This document shows positions 37,443 to 46,647 of a stretch of DNA of 64,000 bases, piece after piece. Source of the DNA: [Mycobacterium] crassicus (GTDB lineage: Bacteria; Actinomycetota; Actinomycetes; Mycobacteriales; Mycobacteriaceae); the NCBI RefSeq assembly GCF_020181615.1, contig NZ_CP084029.1:4333888-4397887 (forward strand). Direction: 5' to 3'. The notes beneath the pieces were generated by a model. That model did no database searches. It was not told where the DNA came from and saw nothing but the letters and a program-made list of their open reading frames with translations. How positions within the stretch are numbered: the stretch's first letter is position 1; every line of letters starts with the position of its first letter. The position numbers were made by a program, and so were the translations under genes.

Positions 37443-38159
37443 CTAGCCGATCGGCACGAATCCGGCGCCCGGCCGGTCCTTCTCGGCCAGGTCGCCCAGC
37501 ACGGCGTTGATCGACACCACCACCGCCGGCGTGTGCAGCGGAATGTACTTGACCACGCAGGTCGGCAGCGCCTCGCTGAACGCCCCGTGGATCATGCCGA
37601 CCAACAAGTCGTTCACCACCACGGGCCCGCCGGAATCGCCCGGCCGCCCGCACACCTGCATCACGATGGTGCCGGGGTCCTGACCCGGGCCCCAGGTGAC
37701 GCCGCAGGAGTTGCCGGTGGTGCGGCCCTGCTTGCAGGCAATCTGGCCGAAGCTCGGGTCCGGGCCGATGCCGCTGATGACGAAACCACCGAAGTTGGGC
37801 ACCGGCGTCACCTTGGCGGGGTCGAACTCGATCACCGCGTAGTCCAGGCCGTCGTTACCGGCCACCATGTGACCGACGATGCCGTTGCCCTCCGCCCCCT
37901 CCGCGGCGACCTCGGCGCCCGGGCCGCCGCAGTGCGCGGAGGTGAAACCGATCAGGGCACCCGTCCTGTCGTGGCCGATGGAGGTCAGCGTGCACAGTGT
38001 GTCCCCATCGACCACAATGCCGGCACCGCCGCCCAACACCACCTTGTCGTCGGCGGCGACTCGGCCGGCAGGGGCGGCCAGTACGGCCAAGGTGGCGCAG
38101 ATCGCCCACGTCAGCAATGCCGTCATGGCACGCGGCAACCAGCGGTGTGCGCTCCGCAC
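37443..38159 (-). CDS. Secreted chymotrypsin-like serine protease (Rv3668c-like)
   Basis: This exported protease of 238 aa has a signal peptide (RWLPRAMTALLTWAICATLAVLAAPAGRVAA/DD). The mature domain has His in FTSAHCGGPG, Asp in GNDGLDYAVIEFDP and Ser in GRPGDSGGPVVVND. Cysteines flank these as in trypsin-fold enzymes. GTG at 38159 is used since GGGAGA lies 6 bp upstream and the start aligns with the M. tuberculosis protein. The TTG at 38180 would add seven residues. It is convergent with acs, 8 bp apart. Confidence 0.9.
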   Translation of the reverse strand: MRSAHRWLPRAMTALLTWAICATLAVLAAPAGRVAADDKVVLGGGAGIVVDGDTLCTLTSIGHDRTGALIGFTSAHCGGPGAEVAAEGAEGNGIVGHMVAGNDGLDYAVIEFDPAKVTPVPNFGGFVISGIGPDPSFGQIACKQGRTTGNSCGVTWGPGQDPGTIVMQVCGRPGDSGGPVVVNDLLVGMIHGAFSEALPTCVVKYIPLHTPAVVVSINAVLGDLAEKDRPGAGFVPIG

Positions 38160-38317
38160 AGCGGCTCTCCCGTCGATCAACTCCGCCCCCCCGTCTGTGA
38201 AAAGACAGCTTATCGTGGAGCCGGCCCGTCAGGCCCGTAGCTTTACGGGGTCACGTGTCGGGGGCGCTGACGCATGGCAACATTAGGCCGCGACGACAGC
38301 GAACGGGAGGACAGCCA

Positions 38318-38881
38318 GTGAGCAAGGCCGATCGCAGGAATGCATCACGCGGCTCGAACAGAGCGAAGGCGGACCGCAACGGGGTACCCAACACCCTGGC
38401 GACCATCCCCCTGGCCGATCCGCATGCCCTGCCCGCCGACCCCTCCCTTGGTGAGCTGGTCAAGGACGCGACCGCGCAGCTGTCGACGCTGGTACGCGCG
38501 GAGGTCGAACTGGCCCGCGCCGAGATCACCCGCGACGTCAAGAAGGGCCTGACCGGCAGCGTCTTCTTCATCGCGGCCCTGGTCGTGCTGTTCTACTCCA
38601 CGTTCTTCTTCTTCTTCTTCGTCGCCGAACTGCTCGACACCTGGCTGCAGAGCTGGGCCGCCTACCTGATCGTGTTCGGCATCATGCTGGCGGTGACGCT
38701 GGCCCTGGCCCTGCTGGGATTCCTGCGGGTCCGGCGTATCCGGGGACCACGCCAGACCATCGAGTCGGTGCGCGAGACCCGCGATGCGCTGCGTCCCGAT
38801 CCGGAGCGGTTGCATTCGTCGGGTCCGCACGCACTGGGTAGCCATGACGGCAGGCCGACGACCGATCCCTCGGGCTGGTAG
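38318..38881 (+). CDS. Phage-holin-like membrane protein, DUF1469 family (Rv3669-like)
   Basis: This 187-aa protein has a polar N-terminal 50 residues, then an amphipathic helix (LGELVKDATAQLSTLVRAEVELARAEITRDVKKG). Two membrane helices follow (GSVFFIAALVVLFYSTFFFFFFVAELL and WAAYLIVFGIMLAVTLALALLGFL). This is the actinobacterial DUF1469/putative-holin layout; no lytic role is implied. The start is GTG at 38318 with GGGAGG upstream. Its stop overlaps the alpha/beta hydrolase start by one base (TAGTG). Confidence 0.85.
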   Translation: MSKADRRNASRGSNRAKADRNGVPNTLATIPLADPHALPADPSLGELVKDATAQLSTLVRAEVELARAEITRDVKKGLTGSVFFIAALVVLFYSTFFFFFFVAELLDTWLQSWAAYLIVFGIMLAVTLALALLGFLRVRRIRGPRQTIESVRETRDALRPDPERLHSSGPHALGSHDGRPTTDPSGW

Positions 38882-39834
38882 TGCCGCCACCGGATCCGTC
38901 GATCACCCGTATCGACGGGCCGTGGCGCCATTGGGACGTCCACGCCAACGGCATCCGCTTCCATGTCGTCGAGGCGATACCGGACGACGCTGACGACATC
39001 GACGGTCCGCCGACCGCTCGACCCCTGGTGATGCTGCTGCACGGGTTCGGCTCGTTCTGGTGGACCTGGCGGCACCAGTTGCGCGGCCTGTCCGGTGTCC
39101 GGGTGGTCGCGGTCGACCTGCGCGGCTACGGGGGCAGTGACAAGCCTCCCCGCGGATACGACGGCTGGACCCTGGCCGGCGACACCGCCGGCCTGGTGCG
39201 CGCCCTGGGACACACCTCGGCGACACTGGTCGGCCACGCCGATGGGGGTCTGGTGTGCTGGGCCACCGCACTGCTGCACCCCCGGCTTGTGAACGCGATC
39301 GCCGTGGTGAGCTCTCCGCATCCGGCGGCGCTGCGCAAATCCGCACTGACCCAGGCCGATCAGAGACGAGCGCTGCTGCCGTGGTTGTTGCGTTATCAGG
39401 TGCCGTTCTGGCCGGAACACACCCTGACCCGACGCGGCGGCGCCGAGATCGAGCACCTGGTGCGCAGCAGGGCCGGCGCGAAATGGCAGTCGAGCCAGGA
39501 TTTCTCCGAAACCATCGGCCACCTGCGCACCGCGATCCGGATCCCGTCGGCGGCGCATTCGGCGTTGGAATATCAGCGCTGGGCGGTGCGCAGCCAACTT
39601 CGCTCCGAAGGCCACCGGTTCATGAAGGCACTGGATCTACGCACCCTGACGATCCCGCTGCTGCACGTGCGCGGCGACGACGACCCCTACGTGCTGGCGG
39701 ACCCGGTGGAACGGACCCGGCGCTACGCCCCGCACGGCGAGTACGTATCACTAAGCGGTGTAAGTCATTTCGCCCATGAAGAGGCGCCCGAAGAGGTCAA
39801 CGACCAGCTGATGCGATTTCTGCGGCGGGTCTAG
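38881..39834 (+). CDS. Alpha/beta hydrolase, epoxide-hydrolase-like (EphE-like, Rv3670)
   Basis: This 317-aa enzyme has the oxyanion motif LLHGFGSFWWTWRHQL. The nucleophile elbow is GHADGGL, with Asp instead of Ser as in epoxide hydrolases and dehalogenases. The C-terminal acid/His pair lies in LHVRGDDDPYVLAD and SGVSHFAHEEAPEEV. A helical cap is in the middle (~140-225). It probably hydrolyses an epoxide, but the natural substrate is unknown. It is co-transcribed with the preceding membrane protein gene and convergent with marP. Confidence 0.88.
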   Translation: MPPPDPSITRIDGPWRHWDVHANGIRFHVVEAIPDDADDIDGPPTARPLVMLLHGFGSFWWTWRHQLRGLSGVRVVAVDLRGYGGSDKPPRGYDGWTLAGDTAGLVRALGHTSATLVGHADGGLVCWATALLHPRLVNAIAVVSSPHPAALRKSALTQADQRRALLPWLLRYQVPFWPEHTLTRRGGAEIEHLVRSRAGAKWQSSQDFSETIGHLRTAIRIPSAAHSALEYQRWAVRSQLRSEGHRFMKALDLRTLTIPLLHVRGDDDPYVLADPVERTRRYAPHGEYVSLSGVSHFAHEEAPEEVNDQLMRFLRRV

Positions 39835-39839
39835 CCGCC

Positions 39840-41033
39840 TCACTCCCCGCCGACGCAGACCTGGGTGGAGACCGGTTGAGTGTCAGCGACGCGGACAAGC
39901 TGGCTCGCCACCTCATCGGCGGTCATCACGAACCCGGTGTCGGCGTCGTCAACCGCCGCGCCGAACACCACACCGAGCACCCGGCCTTCCATGTCGATCA
40001 TGGGGCCACCGGAATTCCCTTGCTGCACAGTGCCCCTGATCGTATACACCTGACGGGTGACGGTTGCACTGCGATAGATGTCGGGCCCTTCGAGGTTGAT
40101 CGTGTCGCGGACGCGGGCCGGTGTCGCCTCGAAGACCCCACCGCCCGGGTAGCCCAGCACCAGGGCGTCGGTGTCGGCATCGGCCGAACGGGAGGCGAAT
40201 GTCAACGGCGGCAACGGCAGATCCGGCACAGCCAGGATCGAGATGTCCTCCTTGGGGTCGAAGGAGATCACCGTGGCGTCGAAGGACCTGGTCCCGCTCT
40301 CCACCGAGACGCTGTCCGAGCCGGCGACCACGTGCGCGTTCGTCATCACCCGGTTGGGAGCGATCACGAACCCGGTGCCCTCCAACACCTTCTGACAGTT
40401 GGGCGCCACACCGCGGATCCGCAGCACACTCGGCGCGGTGGCCTCCACCACCGGGCTGGCGGCCAGGGCCGGGTCCGGTGCGTCCACCGCGGCGATCGGG
40501 GTGCGGCTGAACGGTTCCAGCACAGCCGGCAGCCCGGAGTCGTCGAGCACCGCCGACAACCGCCGCGGCACGTTCTTGAGCCAGCGCGGCGCGAGGTCGT
40601 CGACCTGGCGCAACACCTGTGAATCGTTGACCGCGGCAGCCAGGTTCGGCTGGTCGGATGCCGTCAGCGGGGTGGCCAGCAGCCAGGCGGCGATCAGTAC
40701 CACCACCAGTTGCAGCGCCACCCCGATGATGGAGTCCACTCCCCGCACGCCGGGACTGCGGATCGCTCCGCGCACCGCCCGGCCCAACACCACACCGGCG
40801 ACCTCACCGATGACGACCATGGCCAGGATCAGGAACAGCGCCGCGAACAGCTTCAACCGGGCGCCGTCGACGTGTTCGATCAGGTGCGGGGCCAGCAGCA
40901 CGCCAGCCATCGCGCCGAGCGCAACGCCGACGAAGGACAGCAGCGAGCCGAGCGCACCCGAGCGCCAACCGGAAACCGCGGCAACGAAGGCGATCGCCAG
41001 CACGGCGATGTCGAGCCACTGCGACGACGTCAT
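39840..41033 (-). CDS. marP: Membrane-bound acid-resistance serine protease MarP
   Basis: This periplasmic serine protease (397 aa) has four N-terminal membrane helices (CvpA-like, residues 1-130) and a chymotrypsin-fold domain. The catalytic residues are His234 (MTNAHVVAG), Asp263 (KEDISILAV) and Ser341 (QQGNSGGPM). In M. tuberculosis MarP keeps the cytoplasm neutral in acid by cleaving the peptidoglycan hydrolase RipA; a redox-sensitive disulfide there is matched here by two cysteines (NCQKV and QVCVGGE). ATG at 41033 overlaps the stop of the Nudix gene. The longer frame upstream is not used. The length equals the M. tuberculosis protein. Confidence 0.95.
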   Translation of the reverse strand: MTSSQWLDIAVLAIAFVAAVSGWRSGALGSLLSFVGVALGAMAGVLLAPHLIEHVDGARLKLFAALFLILAMVVIGEVAGVVLGRAVRGAIRSPGVRGVDSIIGVALQLVVVLIAAWLLATPLTASDQPNLAAAVNDSQVLRQVDDLAPRWLKNVPRRLSAVLDDSGLPAVLEPFSRTPIAAVDAPDPALAASPVVEATAPSVLRIRGVAPNCQKVLEGTGFVIAPNRVMTNAHVVAGSDSVSVESGTRSFDATVISFDPKEDISILAVPDLPLPPLTFASRSADADTDALVLGYPGGGVFEATPARVRDTINLEGPDIYRSATVTRQVYTIRGTVQQGNSGGPMIDMEGRVLGVVFGAAVDDADTGFVMTADEVASQLVRVADTQPVSTQVCVGGE

Positions 41034-41770
41034 ATTTCGCCTTCTCCTCCAACCAGCGCCATGGCCTCGTCCAGCCCGCGCACCTCGCTGGTGTCCCAGG
41101 GCTGCGCCCAGCCCGCGACGTCCAGCATCGCCGAGATCACCTGCGCGGTGAAACCCCAGACCAACATCTCGTTGAGCCGAAACGCGGGCATGGCCCAACG
41201 CCGACTGCGCGCATCACGGTAAACCATCAACCGGTTCTCGGGGTTGATGAATGCCCGGACCGGAACCCGTGCCACAACAGCGGTCTCGGCCTGGTCCACC
41301 ACGGTCACCGGCCCGGGATCCTCGGAGTAGGCCAGCACCGGCACCACCTGGAACGCCGAGGGCGCGATGAAGACCTTCCCCAAGACCACCAGCGGGTGCA
41401 CTCGGCTCGGGTCGATTCCGGTCTCCTCGTTGGCCTCCCGCAGCGCGGTGGCCACCGGACCGGCGTCGCCGGGATCGACGGCCCCGCCCGGAAACGCCGC
41501 CTGGCCGGCGTGATGGCGCAGCGTGGAGGCCCGCACCGTCACCAGCAGGTCGGCCGACTCCGGCAGAACGCCCAGCTCGGTCGACGGCGGACCGGAGAAC
41601 AACACCAGCACCGCCGCGTCGCGCCTGGTACCGGTGATGGTCGCCTGGGCGTTGGCCGCCTTGATCGTCGCGCGCACATCGACGGGCAGCCGGTGCAGGT
41701 AGGCATCGGGCAACCGGTCTGCGTTGTCGACCAGCGGGCGCAGCCAGGACGGGGCGTTCCCAGCGCTCAC
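41030..41770 (-). CDS. Nudix hydrolase, CoA pyrophosphatase type (Rv3672c-like)
   Basis: This 246-aa protein has the NuBI/Nudix elements: RHHAGQAAFPGGAVDPGDAGPVATALREANEETGIDP. The second part matches the Nudix box GX5EX7REUXEEXGU, and LRHHAGQAAFPGG matches the NuBI motif of CoA diphosphatases. It should cleave CoA or similar nucleotide diphosphates. The start is GTG at 41770, overlapping the ResA-like gene's end by 4 bp. It also overlaps marP by 4 bp, so the three genes form one operon. Confidence 0.9.
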   Translation of the reverse strand: MSAGNAPSWLRPLVDNADRLPDAYLHRLPVDVRATIKAANAQATITGTRRDAAVLVLFSGPPSTELGVLPESADLLVTVRASTLRHHAGQAAFPGGAVDPGDAGPVATALREANEETGIDPSRVHPLVVLGKVFIAPSAFQVVPVLAYSEDPGPVTVVDQAETAVVARVPVRAFINPENRLMVYRDARSRRWAMPAFRLNEMLVWGFTAQVISAMLDVAGWAQPWDTSEVRGLDEAMALVGGEGEI

Positions 41771-42405
41771 GGCGCCTCCCTCTCCTCGACGGCGGCGGCG
41801 ATCTCCTCGACGGTGGCGAAGGGCTGCGGCAGGATGCGGGCAACGCTACCGTCCGCGGCCAGCACCACCGTGGCTGGCATCACATTGGGCACTCGCAACG
41901 CGGCGGCCACCCGCCGGCGGCCGTCCTGCAGGGTGGGCAGCCGCACCCCCAGTTCGGCGAGCAGCGCCAGGCCCGCGGCCTCGTTGTCGTCCTGGTGGAC
42001 CGTCACCACCGTCACGCCCGGCCCGGCCCGGCGCTGGTACTCGGCCAGCGCCGGCAACTCGTCCCGGCACGGCCGGCACCAGTACGCCCACAGGTTCAAC
42101 ACCACCCGGCGGCCGGCGAGCATCCTGGCCACGTCGACGGGCTCGCCGTCGGCGGCGCATGCCACGGTGACATCGCGCAGGGCGGGTGGACCGGCGCCGT
42201 CCGGTGCGACCCGGCAGGGCGGCAGGTCCGCACGCTGACGCAGGACGTTCAGGTCCTGGCCGGCGGCCACGGGCGCGCTGGATCGTTGGGAGCCCGGCGC
42301 CGTGGCGGTGGTGTCACGGCGCATCTCGATCACCAGGCCGGCGACCAGGGCGGCCGCCACCGCCAGTACCGCCAGGGTCCATCCGGTTGACCTGTGCATC
42401 CGCAC
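41767..42405 (-). CDS. TlpA/ResA-type thioredoxin-like protein (Rv3673c-like)
   Basis: This membrane-anchored extracytoplasmic thiol-disulfide protein of 212 aa has an N-terminal signal anchor (WTLAVLAVAAALVAGLVIEM), then a thioredoxin fold with CxxC in NLWAYWCRPCRDELPAL and the cis-Pro region VPNVMPATVVLAADG. Two further cysteines (LPPCRVAP, VACAADG) could form a structural disulfide. The start GTG at 42405 or ATG at 42399 is possible. It may keep MarP or other cell-wall proteins in the right redox state; that is inferred from the operon. Confidence 0.87.
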   Translation of the reverse strand: MRMHRSTGWTLAVLAVAAALVAGLVIEMRRDTTATAPGSQRSSAPVAAGQDLNVLRQRADLPPCRVAPDGAGPPALRDVTVACAADGEPVDVARMLAGRRVVLNLWAYWCRPCRDELPALAEYQRRAGPGVTVVTVHQDDNEAAGLALLAELGVRLPTLQDGRRRVAAALRVPNVMPATVVLAADGSVARILPQPFATVEEIAAAVEEREAP

Positions 42406-42423
42406 TTACCCGCTCGAGGACCG

Positions 42424-43170
42424 CTAGAGCCCGGCCAGGGCCAGCAGGTGTTCGGTTTCGGGGCCCTTGACCAGCGCGGCGGCCTCGGTCGGGTTGGTGG
42501 GCCCGAGCCCGAACGACGGGCAGTCCTTGGCCAGCACGCACACCCCGCAGGCCGGTTTGCGGGCGTGGCAGACCCGCCGGCCGTGGAAGATCACCCGGTG
42601 ACTGAGCAGCGTCCACTCTTTGCGCTCGATCAGCTCACCGATCGCGTGCTCGACCTTGACCGGGTCCTCCTCTGCGGTCCAGGCCCAGCGCCGCACCAGC
42701 CGCCCGAAGTGAGTGTCGACGGTGATGCCCGGTACCCCGAACGCGTTGCCCAGAATCACGTTGGCGGTCTTTCGGCCCACCCCGGGCAGGCGCACCAGTT
42801 CGTCCATCGTGTCGGGCAGCTCCCCGTCGAACCGCTCGACCAGCGCCTGGCCCAGTTTGATCAACGAGGACGCCTTGTTGCGGTAGAAGCCGGTGGGCCG
42901 GATGAGCTCTTCCAGCTCGGTCCGGTCGGCCTGCGCGTAGTCCAGTGCGGTGGGGTACCGGGCGAACAGCGCCGGCGTCGTGAGGTTCACCCGCACGTCG
43001 GTGCACTGCGCCGACAACACCGTCGCCACGGCCAGCTCCAGCGGCGTGGTGAAGTCCAGTTCGCAGTGGGCATCCGGAAACGCCTGCGCCAGGGTTCGAT
43101 TCATCCGCCGAGCACGCCGCACCAACCCGGTCCGCGTCTCCGTCCGGGCAACGCGGGCGCCCTTGTCCAC
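42424..43170 (-). CDS. nth: Endonuclease III
   Basis: This DNA glycosylase/AP lyase (248 aa) removes oxidised pyrimidines. The helix-hairpin-helix motif is [19 protein letters not shown] with the catalytic Lys, and catalytic Asp is in [11 protein letters not shown]. The [4Fe-4S] cluster cysteines (C-x6-C-x2-C-x5-C) are in [21 protein letters not shown] at 43170 has GGAGG five bases before it; a GTG six bases upstream would collide with that site. The length matches M. tuberculosis Nth (245). Confidence 0.95.
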   Translation of the reverse strand: MDKGARVARTETRTGLVRRARRMNRTLAQAFPDAHCELDFTTPLELAVATVLSAQCTDVRVNLTTPALFARYPTALDYAQADRTELEELIRPTGFYRNKASSLIKLGQALVERFDGELPDTMDELVRLPGVGRKTANVILGNAFGVPGITVDTHFGRLVRRWAWTAEEDPVKVEHAIGELIERKEWTLLSHRVIFHGRRVCHARKPACGVCVLAKDCPSFGLGPTNPTEAAALVKGPETEHLLALAGL

Positions 43171-43236
43171 TGTCACCTCCGACAGGGTACTAATTCGTGA
43201 CCCCAATGAGACCTTGCCCAGGTTTACTGTCACCTT

Positions 43237-43377
43237 GTGTCCTGGCTGCTGATCACCGCCATCCCGACGTTGCTGATGCTGGCAGCGGTCGGGCTGGAGC
43301 GTATCGAGACCGGGTTGAGCCAGGTGGAGACGACGAATCCGCAGTTTCCCCCGACTCAAGGCGCAAATCGTGTGTAG
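43237..43377 (+). CDS. Small membrane protein (Rv3675-like, short)
   Basis: This 46-aa product has one membrane helix, [20 protein letters not shown], followed by a short charged tail. The GTG start lies in the nth-crp divergent region, so it is read towards crp. M. tuberculosis Rv3675 is annotated as a longer membrane protein; this could be its short relative or a leader. It is about 105 bp upstream of the crp start. No enzymatic feature is seen. Confidence 0.55.
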   Translation: MSWLLITAIPTLLMLAAVGLERIETGLSQVETTNPQFPPTQGANRV

Positions 43378-43482
43378 CGTTGGCACATCGCTGGCCACCT
43401 GGCTCTAGACTCAGATAGCTAGCCGGGTAGAGGCTGGTGCTTGCGCGTTTCAGACCGTCATCAAGACCATCTAAGGGGCAAC

Positions 43483-44157
43483 GTGGACGAGATCCTGGCC
43501 AGGGCCGGAATCTTCCAGGGAGTTGAGCCCAGCGCCGTCGCCGCGCTGACCAAGCAGCTTCAGCCCGTGGACTTTCCGCGGGGACACACCGTGTTCGCCG
43601 AAGGGGAGCCCGGTGATCGGCTGTACATCATCGTCTCCGGAAAAGTGAAGATCGGCCGCCGGTCGCCCGATGGTCGGGAGAACCTCCTGACCATCATGGG
43701 GCCGTCCGACATGTTCGGTGAGCTGTCGATCTTCGACCCCGGACCGCGGACCTCCGGCGCGACCACCATCACCGAGGTGCGGGCGGTCTCGATGGACCGC
43801 GACGCCCTGCGGTCGTGGATCTCCGATCGACCCGAGATCGCCGAGCAGCTGCTGCGGGTGTTGGCCCGCCGACTGCGGCGCACCAACAACAACCTGGCCG
43901 ACCTGATCTTCACTGACGTGCCCGGCCGGGTCGCCAAGCAGCTGCTGCAGCTGGCCCAGCGGTTCGGCACCCAGGAGGGCGGCGCCCTGCGGGTGACACA
44001 CGACCTGACCCAGGAGGAGATCGCTCAGCTGGTCGGGGCATCTCGGGAGACGGTGAACAAGGCGCTGGCCGACTTCGCCCACCGCGGGTGGATCCGGCTG
44101 GAGGGCAAGAGCGTGCTGATCTCCGACTCCGAGCGGCTGGCAAGGCGCGCCCGCTAA
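43483..44157 (+). CDS. crp: cAMP receptor protein CRP
   Basis: This global transcription regulator of 224 aa has the same length as M. tuberculosis CRP (Rv3676). The cyclic nucleotide-binding domain holds [26 protein letters not shown] and the phosphate-binding cassette [19 protein letters not shown]. The C-helix [18 protein letters not shown] follows. The winged HTH is [36 protein letters not shown] at 43483 follows AAGGGG. It responds to cAMP made by cyclases such as the one at 6.2 kb. Confidence 0.96.
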   Translation: MDEILARAGIFQGVEPSAVAALTKQLQPVDFPRGHTVFAEGEPGDRLYIIVSGKVKIGRRSPDGRENLLTIMGPSDMFGELSIFDPGPRTSGATTITEVRAVSMDRDALRSWISDRPEIAEQLLRVLARRLRRTNNNLADLIFTDVPGRVAKQLLQLAQRFGTQEGGALRVTHDLTQEEIAQLVGASRETVNKALADFAHRGWIRLEGKSVLISDSERLARRAR

Positions 44158-44181
44158 CTCTCCCCCCGCGACCGTGCAGCG

Positions 44182-44961
44182 TCAGGTGGCCCGCAAGTAG
44201 TCCAGCTGGGCCTGCACCGACCACTCCGCGACGTCCCACAGCTCCTCGGCGACGTCGGTGTAGACGTGTTCGACGACTTGGCGTGTGGTGGCGTCGTCCC
44301 CCAGTGCGATCAGGGCCGAGCGCACCTGGTCAAGGCGCTGCTCGCGATGCGCCAAGTATCCGGCGGCCACCACGTCGATATTCGCCAGCTCCGGCCCGTG
44401 CCCGGGCAGCACCGTGCGCGAACCCAGCCCGCGCAGCCGCTGCAGCGAGTCCAGGTAATGCGCCAGGTCGCCGTCTTCGGCGTCGATCACGGTGGTGCCG
44501 CGGCCCAGCACGGTGTCGGCGGTCAGCACGGCGTCGTCCAGGACGAACGACAGCGAGTCCGCGGTGTGGCCGGGTGTGGCGAGAACCTTGATGCGCAGTC
44601 CCGCCGCGTCGATCACCTGACCGTCGGTCAGGCCGCCACCCATCCGACGCTGGAATCCACTGCCGGCCGAGTACACCGGCACGCCGGTCGCGTCGGCGAG
44701 CTTGTCGATGCCGTCGGTGTGGTCGAAGTGCCGGTGGCTGATCAGCACCAGCGCGATCTTGTCCGCTTCGGCAAGCCTGCTGATGTGTTCGTCGTCGTCG
44801 GGTCCGGGGTCGACGATCACCACCTCGTCGCTGCCCGGCCCACGCAGAACCCAGGTATTGGTGCCGTCCAGCGTCATCAGGCCCGGGTTGTCGGCCAGCA
44901 GCACCGACGCGGTCTCGGTGACCGGTCGCAGTTGCCCGTAGGCGGGATGACTCAGCGGCAC
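44182..44961 (-). CDS. Metallo-beta-lactamase fold hydrolase (Rv3677c-like)
   Basis: This 259-aa protein has the HxHxDH motif as SHRHFDHTDG, His in LATPGHTADSLSF, Asp in LTADTVLG and His in LPGHGPE. This is a complete set for a dinuclear zinc hydrolase of the glyoxalase II/LACTB2 type. A C-terminal helical domain (QRLDQVRSALIALGDDATTRQVVEHVY) resembles LACTB2 winged-helix ends. The substrate is unknown; hydroxyacylglutathione-like thioesters or RNA are family options. It is 2 bp from the RidA gene's stop in the same direction. Confidence 0.88.
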   Translation of the reverse strand: MPLSHPAYGQLRPVTETASVLLADNPGLMTLDGTNTWVLRGPGSDEVVIVDPGPDDDEHISRLAEADKIALVLISHRHFDHTDGIDKLADATGVPVYSAGSGFQRRMGGGLTDGQVIDAAGLRIKVLATPGHTADSLSFVLDDAVLTADTVLGRGTTVIDAEDGDLAHYLDSLQRLRGLGSRTVLPGHGPELANIDVVAAGYLAHREQRLDQVRSALIALGDDATTRQVVEHVYTDVAEELWDVAEWSVQAQLDYLRAT

Positions 44962-44963
44962 GC

Positions 44964-45419
44964 CTACCCGATTTCCACTATCAGCTCCACCTCAACCGGG
45001 GCGTCCAGTGGCAGCTCCGAGACCCCGACGGCCGAGCGGGCATGTGCGCCGGCTTCGCCGAACACCTCGCCCAACAGCTCGGAGGCGCCGTTGACCACGG
45101 CGGGCTGCCCGTTGAAGTTCGGTGCCGATGCGACGAAGCCGACCACCTTGACCACCCGGGTGACCGCGTCGAGCCCTACCAGGGCGTCCACCGCGGCCAG
45201 TGCGTTCAGCGCACAAACCCGGGCCAGCGCATAGGCGTCCTCCGGGTTGACGTCGGCCCCGACCTTGCCGGCGCGGGCCAACTTGCCGCCGACCATCGGC
45301 AGCTGCCCGGAGGTGTAGACCAGGTTGCCGGTGCGGACCGCGGGCACATACGCCGCCAGCGGTGCCGCAGTCTGCGGCAACTCGATCCCGAGTTCGGCCA
45401 GCCGTGCCCGCCAGCTCAT
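44964..45419 (-). CDS. RidA/YjgF family enamine/imine deaminase (Rv3678c-like)
   Basis: This 151-aa protein of the RidA fold contains VRTGNLVYTSGQLPMVGGKL, CALNALAAVDALVGLDAVTRVVKVVGFVASAPNFNGQPAVVNGASELLGEVFGEAGAHARSAVGVSELPLDAPVEVELIVEIG. This is the YjgF-subfamily pattern with an Ala-His-Ala-Arg-Ser region in place of the usual Arg-x-x. It hydrolyses reactive enamines or has a related role. The start overlaps the stop of the DUF4177 gene (ATGA), so both are coupled. Confidence 0.88.
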   Translation of the reverse strand: MSWRARLAELGIELPQTAAPLAAYVPAVRTGNLVYTSGQLPMVGGKLARAGKVGADVNPEDAYALARVCALNALAAVDALVGLDAVTRVVKVVGFVASAPNFNGQPAVVNGASELLGEVFGEAGAHARSAVGVSELPLDAPVEVELIVEIG

Positions 45420-45577
45420 TTCGGGCGTTTCAGAAAGGCGATGAGCTGCTCACCGGACGGCCCCGGGAGCACGGAGACGAGCTCCCAGCCGTCCTCGCCC
45501 CACTGATCGAGGATCTGCTTGGTGGCATGCGTGATCAACGGGACGTTGGCGTACTCCCACACCGTGCGCTGGCTCAT
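45416..45577 (-). CDS. DUF4177 small protein (Rv3678A-like)
   Basis: This 53-aa protein, WEYANVPLITHATKQILDQWGEDGWELVSVLPG..., has the DUF4177 pattern (a beta-alpha-beta unit with GEDGWELV). It starts at ATG 45577, not at the longer frame to 45640, since SQRTVWEYANVPL is the family N-terminus. Function unknown. It is divergent from the Get3-like ATPase genes with 47 bp between them. Confidence 0.85.
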   Translation of the reverse strand: MSQRTVWEYANVPLITHATKQILDQWGEDGWELVSVLPGPSGEQLIAFLKRPK

Positions 45578-45624
45578 GTGAGCGAGCTTATCGCTAGCGG
45601 AGATGAGCGTTTGGTTAGCATGCA

Positions 45625-46647
45625 GTGGTGACAGCCACATCCAGCAGCGAGCCTGCTCTCGGCTGGCCTTCGCGATTGACGAAGGCCCGGCTGCATTTCG
45701 TGACCGGCAAGGGCGGTACCGGCAAGTCGACCGTCGCGGCCGCGCTGGCCCTGTCGCTGGCGGCCGGCGGACGTCGGGTTCTGCTAGTGGAAGTCGAAGA
45801 GCGACAAGGTATTGCGCAGCTCTTCGACGTACCGCCGCTACCCATCAGCCCGGTCAAGGTCGCGACCGCTGAGGACGGCGGGCAGGTCGATGCGCTGGCG
45901 ATGGACATCGAAGCCGCGTTCCTGGAATACCTCGACCTGTTCTACAACCTGGGGATCGCCGGGCGGGCGATGCGGCGCGTCGGTGCGGTCGAGTTCGCGA
46001 CCACCATCGCGCCCGGCCTGCGCGACGTCATCCTCACCGGCAAGATCAAATACCACGTGATCCAGACCGACAAGAACAACAAGCCGGTCTACGACGCGAT
46101 CGTGGTGGACGCGCCACCGACCGGCCGGATCTCCCGGTTCCTCGACGTCACCAAGGCGGTGTCGCAACTGGCCAAGGGCGGTCCGGTGCACTCGCAGGCT
46201 GACGGCGTGGTGAAGCTGTTGCACTCCGATCAGACCGCGATCCACCTGGTGACGCTGCTGGAGGCCCTGCCGATGCAGGAGACCCTGGAAGCCATCGACG
46301 AGCTGCGGGAACTGGATCTGCCGATCGGCAGCGTGATCGTCAACCGCGACATTCCCGCGCACCTGGAACCCGCCGATCTGGCCAAGGCCGCCGAGGGCGC
46401 CGTCGACGCCGACGCGGTCCGGGCCGGCCTGGCCGCCGCGGGGATCACGCTGACCGACGACAACTTCGCCGGTCTGCTGACCGAAACCATCCAGCACGCC
46501 ACCCGCGTCAGCGCCCGGACGGAAACGGCCGAGCAGTTGCAGCAGTTGGACGTGCCGCGCCTGCATCTGCCGACGATCACCGACGGAGTCGACCTCGGCA
46601 GCCTTTATGAGCTCTCCGAAATTCTCGGCCAACAGGGGGTTCGATGA
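45625..46647 (+). CDS. Get3/ArsA-like ATPase (Rv3679-like)
   Basis: This 340-aa P-loop ATPase of the ArsA/Get3 group has the deviant Walker [23 protein letters not shown], the switch region [14 protein letters not shown] and the A-loop-type NRDIPAH. It lacks the arsenite-binding cysteines. In M. tuberculosis Rv3679 and Rv3680 form a complex related to eukaryotic Get3 and affect growth under glycerol or nitric oxide stress. GTG at 45625 or GTG at 45628 are both possible starts. The stop overlaps the second ATPase gene (ATGA). Confidence 0.9.
   Translation: MVTATSSSEPALGWPSRLTKARLHFVTGKGGTGKSTVAAALALSLAAGGRRVLLVEVEERQGIAQLFDVPPLPISPVKVATAEDGGQVDALAMDIEAAFLEYLDLFYNLGIAGRAMRRVGAVEFATTIAPGLRDVILTGKIKYHVIQTDKNNKPVYDAIVVDAPPTGRISRFLDVTKAVSQLAKGGPVHSQADGVVKLLHSDQTAIHLVTLLEALPMQETLEAIDELRELDLPIGSVIVNRDIPAHLEPADLAKAAEGAVDADAVRAGLAAAGITLTDDNFAGLLTETIQHATRVSARTETAEQLQQLDVPRLHLPTITDGVDLGSLYELSEILGQQGVR

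Noticed and set aside
43197..43418. 73-codon frame between nth and crp
   Set aside because: It is in a different phase from the 46-aa membrane ORF and has no hydrophobic or family signature.
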